Shown here in pieces: positions 17,636 to 26,369 of a stretch of DNA of 60,374 bases; within the stretch, counting starts at the first letter, position 1, and every line of letters starts with the position of its first letter. Origin of the DNA: an uncultured Rhodopila sp. (GTDB lineage Bacteria > Pseudomonadota > Alphaproteobacteria > Acetobacterales > Acetobacteraceae); contig CAIZFE010000054.1 of NCBI GenBank assembly GCA_903932145.1, positions 1 to 60,374 of the forward strand, in the 5' to 3' direction. Position numbers and translations under genes: made by a program. A model generated the notes under the pieces. That model was given only the letters and a program-made list of their open reading frames with translations, ran no database searches and was not told the origin of the DNA.

Positions 17636-18928
17636 ATGACCAGCAAACACCCTGAGACCCTCGCCCTGCACGCCGGATGGCGCCGCGACAGCGCCACCAA
17701 CGCGGTGGCGGTGCCGATCTACCAGACGACGTCGTTCCAATTCGACAGCGCCGAACACGCCGCCAACCTGTTCGGCCTGAAGGAACTCGGCAACATCTAC
17801 ACCCGCATCATGAACCCGACCAACGACGCGCTGGAGCAACGGCTCGCGGCGATCGAGGGCGGCGTCGCGGCGCTGACGCTGGCATCCGGGCAGTCGGCCT
17901 CGGTGTTCTCGGTGCTGAACCTGGCCAAGGCAGGCGACAATATCGTCAGCTCCACCGACCTGTACGGTGGCACCTGGAACGTGTTCGCCAACACGCTGAA
18001 GGACCTGGGGATCGAGACCCGCTTCGTCGATCCGACCGACCCCGAGGCCTTCGCCCGCGCCACCGACGACCGCACCCGCGCGTATTATGCTGAAACCCTG
18101 CCGAACCCGAAGCTGATCCCGTTCCCGATCGCGGAAGTGGCGGCGATCGGCCGGTCGTTTGGCATTCCGCTGATCATGGACAACACCGCGGCGCCGTTGC
18201 TGGTGCGCCCGTTCGACCATGGCGCGGCCGTGGTGATGTATTCGACGACCAAATATATCGGCGGCCATGGCACCTCGATCGGCGGCATCGTCATCGACGG
18301 CGGCAACTTCGATTGGGAGGCTAATCCCGCGCGCCAACCCGCGCTGAACACCCCCGATCCGTCCTATCACGGCGCGGTCTGGTCGCAGGCCGTCAAGCCA
18401 CTGGGTCCCATTGCCTACATCCTGAAGATGCGCGTGACCCTGCTGCGCGACCTCGGCGCCTGTATGGCCCCGTTCAACGCGTTCATGTTCATCCAGGGCG
18501 TCGAGACCCTGCCGCTGCGCATGCGCGAGCACAGCCGCAACGCCCTGTCGGTCGCCAACTATCTGGCCGGCCGCAAGGACGTGTCTCGGGTCATTCACCC
18601 GGCGCATCACACCGGCATCGGCGCTGAACGCACCGCCAAATATCTGCCGCACGGTCAGGGCGGTCTGGTCGGCTTCGAACTCGCCGGGGGAGCCGATGCC
18701 GGCCGCACATTCATCGATGCGCTGAAGCTGTTCTACCACGTCGCCAACATCGGCGATGCGCGCAGCCTGGCGATCCATCCGGCCAGCACCACGCACTCGC
18801 AGTTGACGGAATCCGAACAGGCGGCGACCGGCGTGACGCCGGGTTACGTGCGCCTGTCGGTCGGGCTGGAGCATATCGACGACATCCTCGGCGATCTGTC
18901 GCAGGCCCTGGACGCGGCCCGGGGATGA
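17636..18928 (+). CDS. metY: O-acetylhomoserine aminocarboxypropyltransferase (sulfhydrylase)
   Basis: 430 residues, normal length for MetY. A PLP-dependent Cys/Met metabolism enzyme (PF01053): substrate-loop IYTRIMNPTNDALEQRLAA, cofactor-binding SGQSA, and the Schiff-base Lys at residue 206 in STTKYIGGHG. It combines O-acetylhomoserine with sulfide to form homocysteine (direct sulfhydrylation). The length and the insertion around the substrate entrance favour MetY over the shorter MetB/MetC/MetZ enzymes. The downstream SDR gene overlaps by ATGA. Confidence 0.92.
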   Translation: MTSKHPETLALHAGWRRDSATNAVAVPIYQTTSFQFDSAEHAANLFGLKELGNIYTRIMNPTNDALEQRLAAIEGGVAALTLASGQSASVFSVLNLAKAGDNIVSSTDLYGGTWNVFANTLKDLGIETRFVDPTDPEAFARATDDRTRAYYAETLPNPKLIPFPIAEVAAIGRSFGIPLIMDNTAAPLLVRPFDHGAAVVMYSTTKYIGGHGTSIGGIVIDGGNFDWEANPARQPALNTPDPSYHGAVWSQAVKPLGPIAYILKMRVTLLRDLGACMAPFNAFMFIQGVETLPLRMREHSRNALSVANYLAGRKDVSRVIHPAHHTGIGAERTAKYLPHGQGGLVGFELAGGADAGRTFIDALKLFYHVANIGDARSLAIHPASTTHSQLTESEQAATGVTPGYVRLSVGLEHIDDILGDLSQALDAARG

Positions 18929-19629
18929 GCCCGCGCGTCGCCCTGATCACCGGCGGCGCCAAAGGCATCGGAGCGGCCATCGCGGCGCGCCTGTCAGCCG
19001 ACGGCTGGCGGGTCGTCGTGGCGGATCGCGATCCCGCCGGGGCTGCTCCGGCCGGTGGCCGTTACGTCGTCTGCGACGTCGGCGACGAACCGGCGGTCGC
19101 CGCACTGGCGCGATCCATCGCGGTAACCGAACGGCGGTTGGATGCGCTGATCTGCAACGCCGGGTTCATGATCCGCAAGCCGATCGCTGATCTGTCGCTG
19201 GCGGAATGGAATTCTGTCCTCACAACCAACCTGACCAGCACGTTCCTGCTTGTGCGCGAAGCCGAAGCCCTGCTGCGGGTCGCAAAAGGTACGGTCGTCA
19301 CCATCGCCTCGACGCGCGCCGCGATGTCGGAACCGGACACTGAGTCCTACGCCGCCTCCAAGGGAGGGCTTGTGGCATTGACGCACGCGTTGGCGATCAG
19401 CCTGGGTCCCGATGTGCGGGTGAACTGCATCAGCCCCGGTTGGATCGCGATGAGGGACGCCGAACTGACCCCGGAGGAGCACGCCTTCCATCCCGCCGGA
19501 CGTGTCGGCCATACGGGCGACATCGCAGGCATGGCGGCTTTCCTCGTAGGCCAGGACAGCGGTTTCATCACCGGCGCGGAGTTCGTCGTGGACGGTGGCG
19601 TGACCAGGAAGATGGTCTACCCCGAATAA
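18925..19629 (+). CDS. SDR family oxidoreductase
   Basis: 234 residues. Classical SDR: TGGAKGIG cofactor loop at residues 9-16, NAG at 78-80, Ser129, and YAASK with catalytic Tyr142 and Lys146, plus the typical GAEFVVDGG near the C-terminus. Asp35 after the second beta strand suggests NAD(H) preference. Translationally coupled to metY, though a connection to sulfur metabolism is not evident. Substrate unknown. Confidence 0.88.
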   Translation: MSPRVALITGGAKGIGAAIAARLSADGWRVVVADRDPAGAAPAGGRYVVCDVGDEPAVAALARSIAVTERRLDALICNAGFMIRKPIADLSLAEWNSVLTTNLTSTFLLVREAEALLRVAKGTVVTIASTRAAMSEPDTESYAASKGGLVALTHALAISLGPDVRVNCISPGWIAMRDAELTPEEHAFHPAGRVGHTGDIAGMAAFLVGQDSGFITGAEFVVDGGVTRKMVYPE

Positions 19630-19739
19630 GAGCCGCCTAAACGGCTACCGCCCGAAATGTTCGCGCCCGGGCGTTCGGATCGTGTGCCCCGGTTCCTGAG
19701 TCGCTATGATGTCACCTGCCGATTCCGAGAGGTCCTTGC

Positions 19740-21122
19740 ATGTCCGCCTCCACGCTGCCCAACGCCACCTTAACCGCCGCCTACCAGGCGATGACTCCCG
19801 GTTCCGCCGCGCTCGCGGCCAGGGCCCGGACGTTGCTGCCCAGCGGGATCGCGCATGACAGCCGGCATTTCGATCCGTATCCGATTTATGTGAAACGCGC
19901 GAAGGGGCCGGTGAAGTGGGACGTGGATGGCAACACATACGTCGATTATTTCGGTGGCCACGGCTCCCTCCTGCTCGGACACAACAACCCGGTGGTGATG
20001 GAGGCGGTTCACGCGGCCCTCGACCAAGGCACGCATTTCGGCGCCTGCCATGAACTGGAGGTGCGGTGGGCTGAGCTGATCACGCAGATGATTCCGTCCG
20101 CCGAACGCGTCCGCTTCACCTCGTCCGGAACCGAGGCGACATTGATGGCGTTGCGGCTCGCGCGCGCCTACACCGGGCGCCCGAAACTGGTGCGGTTTCG
20201 GGGGCATTTCCACGGCTGGCACGACCACATGGCGGGCGGTTACAATAATCATTTCGATGGCACCGCGACCAGCGGCGTGATCGACGGGGTCGCCGACAGT
20301 GTTCTGCTATGTGATCCCAACGATGTTGCAGGCATCATTCGCCTCTTCAACGACCACAAGGACATCGCGGCTGTCATTCTTGAACCGACCGGCGCCAATT
20401 TCGGAAAAATGCCGATCCTGCCGTCGTTTCTGACCCTGCTGCGCGATCTGACAAGACAAGCGGGTTCGTTATTGATCTTCGACGAGGTGGTGACCGGCTT
20501 TCGCGTATCCCCCGGCGGCGTGCAGGCGGTCTGCGGCATCACCCCCGATCTGACCACACTGGCAAAAATCCTGTGTGGCGGCCTGCCGGGCGGCGCGGTT
20601 GTCGGACGCAAGGATATCCTCGACTGGCTGGACTTCAAGGCTTCCAAGGCCGCCGGTCAGGAGAAAATCGGCCATCTCGGGACCTTCAACGCCAATCCCG
20701 TTTCCGCCGCCGCCGGGATCGCGACGCTGGAGATCGTGGCTTCAACCGATGCCTGCGCCCGAGCGAACGAATTCGGCGAAACGATCCGGATGCGGATGAA
20801 TGAGGTTCTGCTGGACGAACGGGTCAACTGGGCTGTCCATGGCTCGCACTCTTCATTCCACGTTTATACCAACCCGGAGGGGGCGGACATTGTCCCGGGC
20901 GCGTTCGATGCGGTGTCGTTTACGCGGGCCATGCTTGAAAAACCACGCGGAGAGGGCGTCGCCGCGCTGGTGCGGATGGGTTTTCTGGTGAACGGGGTCG
21001 ATGTGAATTCCGGCCCGTCCGCCTGGATATCGGCCACGCACGGAGACGAGGAAATGGCCACGACCGTGGACGCATTCCGTACCACGATCCGCACGCTGAA
21101 GCGGGAAGGGGCGGTGGGATAG
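19740..21122 (+). CDS. Class III aminotransferase, glutamate-1-semialdehyde aminomutase-like
   Basis: 460 residues. Features of the class III PLP family: FTSSGTEATLMALRLARA, Asp248 in IFDEVVTGFR, and the PLP Lys276 in LAKILCGGLPGG. The overall pattern (HFHGWHDH, GHLGTFNANPVSAAAG) is like GSA 2,1-aminomutase. However, the protein is longer than HemL (about 430) and carries an N-terminal extension, and such proteins in this context usually act as aminotransferases on other substrates. Reaction cannot be pinned down. Transcribed with metY and the SDR, but after a 110-base gap. Confidence 0.88.
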   Translation: MSASTLPNATLTAAYQAMTPGSAALAARARTLLPSGIAHDSRHFDPYPIYVKRAKGPVKWDVDGNTYVDYFGGHGSLLLGHNNPVVMEAVHAALDQGTHFGACHELEVRWAELITQMIPSAERVRFTSSGTEATLMALRLARAYTGRPKLVRFRGHFHGWHDHMAGGYNNHFDGTATSGVIDGVADSVLLCDPNDVAGIIRLFNDHKDIAAVILEPTGANFGKMPILPSFLTLLRDLTRQAGSLLIFDEVVTGFRVSPGGVQAVCGITPDLTTLAKILCGGLPGGAVVGRKDILDWLDFKASKAAGQEKIGHLGTFNANPVSAAAGIATLEIVASTDACARANEFGETIRMRMNEVLLDERVNWAVHGSHSSFHVYTNPEGADIVPGAFDAVSFTRAMLEKPRGEGVAALVRMGFLVNGVDVNSGPSAWISATHGDEEMATTVDAFRTTIRTLKREGAVG

Positions 21123-21150
21123 GGGCTATCGCTCCCCCGACCCGGCACGA

Positions 21151-22161
21151 TCATCCGACATCCTGTGTCATCAGCCTGACCATCTCAGGGCTGACCTTCA
21201 GGTCCTTCGCGACCTCGTCCTGCTCCTTCAGCATGCGGTTGCGGATTTCGGTGGCCTGATCGGGCGTCAGGTCGGTGAATTTTATGCCATGGCTTTCCAG
21301 AGTCGTGCGCGCCCGAGCCTGGTTGGCGCTTTGGTTCGCGCGATAGATTTGGCTGTTGTCCGCCCAAAGGTTGGACATCAGCTTTTGCAGGTCGGGTGAT
21401 AATTTGCCCCAAAAGGCGTTGCTGACCATCGGAATATAGGCCGCGAATGAGTTATGGTCCTGGAAGCCGTACCGGACCCCGGCTTCCCACAACTGCACGC
21501 TGACCAGGCTGTCGTTGGTGGTGATCAAGCCGTCGAATGTGCCCTGAGACAGGGCCAGCGGCACATCCGGCCAAGCGGTGACATTGGGAACCGCATCAAA
21601 GAACCGGGTCCTCCAGGCCTGCCCGCCACCGCCGGAATTACGGATTTTCAGGCCTTTCAGGTCGGTCAGGCTGTTCAGCGGCACCTTGGTGGTGAACCAG
21701 TTGCTGAATCCGTTGTCGATCCACGGACCCAGCACCCTGGAGCGGACTTTCTGTTCCAACTGCGATCCGATGAACGCGCCCGCACGGCCGTCGATGACGC
21801 GGTGGATGACCTCGATCGGCTGGTCATACAGCGCCGGAAGCTGGAACACGTCGGAATCCTGCACGAAATTGGTGACCGCCCACGCACCCGGCGCTGCCAT
21901 ATCGACCTGACCCTGTAACAACGCCTTGGTCACGTTCAGGTCGGCGAACAATTGGCCGCTGGCGAACAACTCGGGCTTGATGCGGCCGTCCGACGCGGCC
22001 TCCAGCTTCTTCAGATAGTCGCCGATCGCCACATTGCGGCCATGCGTGGGCGCGGTATCCAACGAGCACCGCAGGCGAAGCGGTTCATCGGCCCGGGCGC
22101 GGCCAATGGCGGGCAGGGCGAGAAGGCCGGCGGTTACGGCGCGGCGGGTCAGGATGGGCAT
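21151..22161 (-). CDS. dctP: TRAP transporter solute-binding protein (DctP family), solitary
   Basis: 336 residues with a signal peptide (cleavage probably after GRARA) and a DctP fold; conserved stretches include LKIRNSGGGGQAWRTRFFDA followed by the substrate-gripping Arg, and VQLWEAGVRY. TRAP systems need DctQ and DctM membrane subunits; none is in the window, so the protein must work with subunits elsewhere. The ligand is probably an organic acid. ATG with GGGAG upstream. The 293 bases upstream contain no recognisable gene. Confidence 0.88.
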   Translation of the reverse strand: MPILTRRAVTAGLLALPAIGRARADEPLRLRCSLDTAPTHGRNVAIGDYLKKLEAASDGRIKPELFASGQLFADLNVTKALLQGQVDMAAPGAWAVTNFVQDSDVFQLPALYDQPIEVIHRVIDGRAGAFIGSQLEQKVRSRVLGPWIDNGFSNWFTTKVPLNSLTDLKGLKIRNSGGGGQAWRTRFFDAVPNVTAWPDVPLALSQGTFDGLITTNDSLVSVQLWEAGVRYGFQDHNSFAAYIPMVSNAFWGKLSPDLQKLMSNLWADNSQIYRANQSANQARARTTLESHGIKFTDLTPDQATEIRNRMLKEQDEVAKDLKVSPEMVRLMTQDVG

Positions 22162-22454
22162 GATAACTCCCTGGACGTGTTTGTTGCCGGGATGCTGTCA
22201 GAACCGGGCGCGGCACGCCAGCATCTGAAGCAAGCGCCGCGATTGCGCCCAACTGTCCGAACACGGACCTGATGCGCCGCCATGTGGGCCAATGCGTCTG
22301 AACCCATTGAGAATTTGTTAGCTTTATCCTGCCAGACTGTCTCGATGCGCGGGGCCCGGGCAGCACCAGATCGCACACCGGGGGTGACTCGCACAGATCT
22401 CAGCCCCTTTGATCGCCGGCCTTGATCTCAAGGTCGCCCGGGTCCGATCCACGA

Positions 22455-22850
22455 TCACCATAAGACTTTCACGTTGTAGCTCGAAAACGCGCCGTCGGCC
22501 GTAACGATAGTCATGTTCTCGATGGTGGCCTGCCCGATCAGAAACCGGTCCATCGGATCTTTGTGGTGCAATGGCAGATCAGCCGCGGCTTGCGAATGGC
22601 GCATGGAAATCGGCAGTTGGTTGAACCCGTGCCTCGCGATAACCGCCGCCACGTCCTGCGCGATAGCAGCGAACTCCGGCTGCTTACCCGATCGAAATTT
22701 GGCGACCAATTCCCAGGCGGTGATCGCACTGACATATTTTTCGTTTCGGCTATCGACGATCGCCGCGCGCGCCGCCACCGACAGGGCCGGATCGCCACGA
22801 TGCCACCAATACAGTGCATGGGTATCGAGCAGGAGCCTCAAAGGCCCCAT
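22455..22850 (-). CDS. vapC: VapC-like PIN-domain toxin
   Basis: 131 residues. PIN-domain ribonuclease with the acidic quartet at Asp9 (LLLDTHALYW), Glu47 (TAWELVAK), Asp101 (DPMDRFLIGQA) and Asp119 (VTADGAF), which bind Mg2+. This LDTHALYWW subtype usually pairs with Phd/YefM antitoxins. The start overlaps the antitoxin gene by 13 bases. Expected to cleave tRNA or rRNA in the cytoplasm when freed from antitoxin. Confidence 0.9.
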   Translation of the reverse strand: MGPLRLLLDTHALYWWHRGDPALSVAARAAIVDSRNEKYVSAITAWELVAKFRSGKQPEFAAIAQDVAAVIARHGFNQLPISMRHSQAAADLPLHHKDPMDRFLIGQATIENMTIVTADGAFSSYNVKVLW

Positions 22851-23068
22851 TCCGCGGCTTCCTCATCCGACAGCGGCGCAAAAGCGCTCCACGGGACGGG
22901 AGGGCATTCGTCCTCTCCCAGCCCGAAAACCGGCTGCGGATCGACCGGCACGAGTTTGACCACGGGCTTGCCATGAATAGCGATCGTGACTGTCTCCCCT
23001 TGGCGGGCCAACGCAACTAGCTTTGAGAGTTGGCTCTTGGCCTCGTGCATATTGAAAACGTTGTCCAT
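22838..23068 (-). CDS. Phd/YefM-family antitoxin
   Basis: 76 residues. N-terminal Phd fold: FNMHEAKSQLSKLVALARQG followed by ETVTIAIHGKPVVKLVPV, the DNA-binding part, and then a flexible acidic C-terminus with Trp residues (SDEEAAEWGL) that should wrap the VapC toxin. First gene of the pair. The operator candidate lies 13 bases upstream of the start codon. Confidence 0.9.
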   Translation of the reverse strand: MDNVFNMHEAKSQLSKLVALARQGETVTIAIHGKPVVKLVPVDPQPVFGLGEDECPPVPWSAFAPLSDEEAAEWGL

Positions 23069-23080
23069 GTGCCGCTCTCC

Positions 23081-23109
23081 TTAGCTAGACGGTTAGCTAA
23101 ATTCTAACC
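23081..23109. promoter_or_regulatory. Candidate operator of the phd-vapC operon
   Basis: A TTAGCTA direct repeat (23081-23087, 23093-23099) is overlapped by a perfect inverted repeat, GGTTAG at 23091-23096 and CTAACC at 23104-23109 with a 7-base centre. Phd-type antitoxins autoregulate by binding palindromes at this position. Functional role is inferred. Confidence 0.45.
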
Positions 23110-23519
23110 TGTCGTCAACGACCCCTAAAGGCAGGCACCAGTCAGCCAATCCAACTAAAATTAAATCATGGATCGGCTGAGCTACCGAAACTACAGCTCA
23201 CCTGAGCTGACGCCTGCTCACATAGCGTCGGGTTAGGATGCAAAATTGGCGATTATCGACCCATAAATGAACATTTCGGACACTTCGGGTTGGCACTGGA
23301 TAGGTGCGCCTCCATTAAATCCACGACGTCGTCGCGGCTTGGTGGAAACGGCTCTGCATTCGAGCTACGTTGTAATCAAATAGCAAACAGGGAAACGAAC
23401 CTATCCTACAAGAGGCTGGCTGCCAAAATAATTTGATTCGTAACGATATTTATTATTATGATGAAGCAGTATTTGGACGTTCGTGTGACCGTCAGCAGAA
23501 ATCGCTAACGCACCAACCG
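23110..23519. other. AT-richer intergenic stretch between the toxin-antitoxin pair and an aminotransferase gene
   Basis: No convincing gene in 410 bases. The part around 23425-23480 is clearly richer in A and T than the surroundings (for example ATATTTATTATTATGATG). A hairpin-like pair of AGCT-containing repeats occurs at about 23176-23205. This composition is consistent with a horizontally acquired boundary beside the toxin-antitoxin module. Confidence 0.5.
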
Positions 23520-24680
23520 CTACGACCAGCCCTTCAACCGCTCCGCCGCCGCCCGCATATCCGCCTCCGGCCCGCAATAACTGAATCGAACAAACCGGCT
23601 TCCGCGCGTCCGGTCGAAGTCCACGCCGGGACTGACCGCCACCCCAACCTCTTGCAGCATCCGGGCACAGAATGCGGCGCTGTCGTTTGATCGGTCGCTG
23701 ATGTCAGCGAACAGATAAAAAGCCCCTTCCGCCGGAGACAACCGGGAGAACCCCGCCGCCGGCAGCGCCGCCAGCAAATGATCCCGCGACCGCCGGTACG
23801 CCGCGATATTCGCCTGAAGCTCGGCATGGCAGTCGAACGCCGCCTCGGCAGCAACCTGAGCAATATACGGCGCACTAATGAACATATTCTGCGCCAGGCA
23901 CTCAACCGGCCGGCACAAGTCCTCGGGCAGCACCAGCCAGCCAATTCGCCACCCGGTCATCGAAAAATACTTCGAAAAACTGTTCACCACGATGGCGCTA
24001 TCGGAAAATTCCGCCGCCGAGGCAATTGGACTGTCGTAGTTCAGCCCGTGGTAGATTTCATCGCTGATCAGCCGCACCCCGTTGCGGTCGCACCAGACCG
24101 CGATGGCCGCCAGTTCGTCGCGATGCAGCATCGTCCCCGCCGGATTGCACGGGCTTGCCACGATCAGCCCGTCCGGCCGAGGGTCCAACGCCTCCAGCAT
24201 CGCCACCGTCGGCTGAAACCGGGTTTCGATGCCGGCTTCCATGATCACCGGCACCATCCCCAACGCGGTCAGAATATTCACGTAAGGGGGGTAAAACGGC
24301 GCCGCCATCGCGATCCGGTCACCCGGATCGAACGCCGCCAGGAACGCCAACGGAAACGCGCCCGAGGCCCCGACCGTGACCGCGATCCGCTCGATCGGCA
24401 GCGTCAACCCATACCAGTCCAACGCATGTGCCGCGATCCGTTGCCGCAGCGACCGCAACCCGAATGCCTCGGTATAGCCCAGCGGATGCCCTGACCGCAG
24501 CGCCGCCATGGCCGCGGCGACCGCCCCCGCCGGGGCACCGGTTCCGGGCTGGCCGACCTCCATGCGGATCACATGCGGCGCCCCCGGCGGCAGCGCCAAC
24601 TGGCGCGCGTTTGCCGCCGCAATCACGTCCATCACCAGGAATGGGGGAGCCGACGCCCCCTTGCCGACTTTCAGCACCAC
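23520..24680 (-). CDS. Class I/II PLP-dependent aminotransferase
   Basis: 386 residues from a GTG. AspC-like fold type I: GYTEAFGLRSLRQRIAAH, SPCNPAGTM with the conserved Asn179, ISDEIYHGLNYD, Schiff-base Lys237 in NSFSKYFSMTGWRIGW, and the C-terminal Arg in SRFVRFSYC. Probably transfers amino groups between an L-amino acid and 2-oxoglutarate. Substrate specificity is not predictable. It ends 19 bases after the GGT-like gene's stop in the same direction, so they may form a bicistronic unit. Confidence 0.88.
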   Translation of the reverse strand: MVLKVGKGASAPPFLVMDVIAAANARQLALPPGAPHVIRMEVGQPGTGAPAGAVAAAMAALRSGHPLGYTEAFGLRSLRQRIAAHALDWYGLTLPIERIAVTVGASGAFPLAFLAAFDPGDRIAMAAPFYPPYVNILTALGMVPVIMEAGIETRFQPTVAMLEALDPRPDGLIVASPCNPAGTMLHRDELAAIAVWCDRNGVRLISDEIYHGLNYDSPIASAAEFSDSAIVVNSFSKYFSMTGWRIGWLVLPEDLCRPVECLAQNMFISAPYIAQVAAEAAFDCHAELQANIAAYRRSRDHLLAALPAAGFSRLSPAEGAFYLFADISDRSNDSAAFCARMLQEVGVAVSPGVDFDRTRGSRFVRFSYCGPEADMRAAAERLKGWS

Positions 24681-24698
24681 AGCGTTACTCCCGCCGGA

Positions 24699-26180
24699 TC
24701 AGTTCGCCCCCACCGCGAGGCCCAGCTCACGCGGATCGTTCGCCCAGCCGCAAGAGGCCGAATCGCCCGGCAAATATCCCGAACAGGCGATCACGTTGGC
24801 GCGGCCCGGATCGGGCACCGGCACGCTCATCGGACGCTTGGACGTCAGCGCGTTGAGTAAGGCAGCGGCCACCGCCACCGGCGCCCCGGCCTGACCCGAC
24901 CCGCCCGCCGCCGCTCGGAATGCCTTGTCCTTGTCGTTCCAGACCACGCCAGCCGACAGCAGCGGCGGCGGCACGGCGGACGGCGACGCGGCGGCCAGAA
25001 CGCCGAGACCCGGCATGATGCGGCCGGTGCCAAACAGGTTATCCATGGTCAGATCGCAGGCCACGGCGTTGCCCATCCGATCCATCGTCACGAAGCTGGT
25101 GGAGGCAGGCGTCGCCGGGACCGCAGCCGCCGGCAGATCGCGGGCCGCCAGCACGGCGACGGGCGTGATGCCGCCGGCGCGATACCGAGCCGCCACGGCC
25201 AGGGAGCGGGAGGTCGCACCGGCGGTATCGGCCGGGTTGGCCGCCAACACGTCAAATCCGGCCGCGGCCGCCACACCGCCATCGGTCGGCAGGAATGCAA
25301 TCTTGTCGCTGTGGAACGGGCGCACGATCACCGGCGCCCGCTTCGGCAAAGCGTCACGCAAATCGGAGAACTGCATCGGACCACCGATATCCGCCGACAC
25401 CTGCGCGATCCGCCTGGCCAGCGCGCCCTGATACATGTCGCCGACGCCAGCGGTCCGGAGTTGCGACAGCGTGGACGCCAGATCGGGCTGCCGAAGCATC
25501 TGCCCCTCTGTCAGAGGCACGCCATTCTGGCTGAAGATCGCCCGGGCGCCGGGGTCGGCCAACAGCGGGCCCGACACCAGCGCGAGGTCCTTGACCAGGG
25601 CGCGTGAGATCGGCACGCCAGCGCGCGCCATCTGTTCGGCGGAGGACAACAGCGTCTCGAACGGCTGGGTGCCATAACGGGCATGCAACAGGAACAGCCC
25701 GCGCGCCATCATCGGCACCGCAGCGGGCCGGTCGGCGTTGGTCCCCGGATGGGCCGGGGCGAGCGGGGCGAACAGCACCGCCTCGGGCGTGCCGCCGTTC
25801 GGCGAATTGGCACCGGCCGCGTAGGCGATGCAGGCACCGCCGCCGCCCAGTCCGGCACGTGACGGCAGGGTGACCGTCAGAGTCAGCGCAACGGCAATGG
25901 CTGCATCGGCGGCGGTGCCACCGGCCGACAAGACCTCCCGGCCCGCCAGCGCGGCCCGCGGTTCGTCCGCCGCGACGCCGCCGAGGAAGCCCTGCACAAA
26001 TCCGGGTGTGCCGGTCTGGGTGCCGCCGCCGATCAGCGACTTCTCGACCTTGTCCACCGTGGAGCACCCCGACAGCACCGCCAGCAGCCCCAAAAGCGGC
26101 CGCGACGGTCTGAACCGTTTGGACGGCACGGCCGGAGCGGCCGGTAAGCTTGTAATCGTGCCTCGACGCATGCCATTCAT
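24699..26180 (-). CDS. Gamma-glutamyltransferase-family lipoprotein, divergent active site
   Basis: 493 residues if begun at the ATG at 26180; ATG 26171 is equally possible, while a TTG at 26231 is unlikely. The signal peptide ends in LSGCS, a lipobox, so it should be an anchored extracytoplasmic lipoprotein. The GGT large-subunit part includes GGTAADAAIAVALTLTV and GLGGGGACIAY. In GGT the small subunit starts at TTHYSVVD; here the aligned residues read STSFVTMD, so the nucleophilic Thr appears replaced by Ser (or the next Thr serves). Residues NLFGTG follow. Autoprocessing and activity are therefore uncertain. Confidence 0.78.
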   Translation of the reverse strand: MNGMRRGTITSLPAAPAVPSKRFRPSRPLLGLLAVLSGCSTVDKVEKSLIGGGTQTGTPGFVQGFLGGVAADEPRAALAGREVLSAGGTAADAAIAVALTLTVTLPSRAGLGGGGACIAYAAGANSPNGGTPEAVLFAPLAPAHPGTNADRPAAVPMMARGLFLLHARYGTQPFETLLSSAEQMARAGVPISRALVKDLALVSGPLLADPGARAIFSQNGVPLTEGQMLRQPDLASTLSQLRTAGVGDMYQGALARRIAQVSADIGGPMQFSDLRDALPKRAPVIVRPFHSDKIAFLPTDGGVAAAAGFDVLAANPADTAGATSRSLAVAARYRAGGITPVAVLAARDLPAAAVPATPASTSFVTMDRMGNAVACDLTMDNLFGTGRIMPGLGVLAAASPSAVPPPLLSAGVVWNDKDKAFRAAAGGSGQAGAPVAVAAALLNALTSKRPMSVPVPDPGRANVIACSGYLPGDSASCGWANDPRELGLAVGAN

Positions 26181-26369
26181 CCTGTCGGTCTCGCCAATTC
26201 CGGGGCCTCGGCACGCTATCCCTGGTTTCAAATCAAGGTGAAGCGCGCCTTGCCGATAAGCGAGCGTGCCTTAAACGGCTTCCGCATCAGCGGCAACCAT
26301 ACGCAGCGGTTTGACTTGCCACGAACCGTATTAACGGGCTTAAGCGGAGTTCCCGTCCGAGGACCCGAG

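Noticed and set aside
17618..18874. A 418-residue minus-strand frame over metY
   Set aside because: Antisense shadow of a well-supported enzyme, with no signal, domain or ribosome site.
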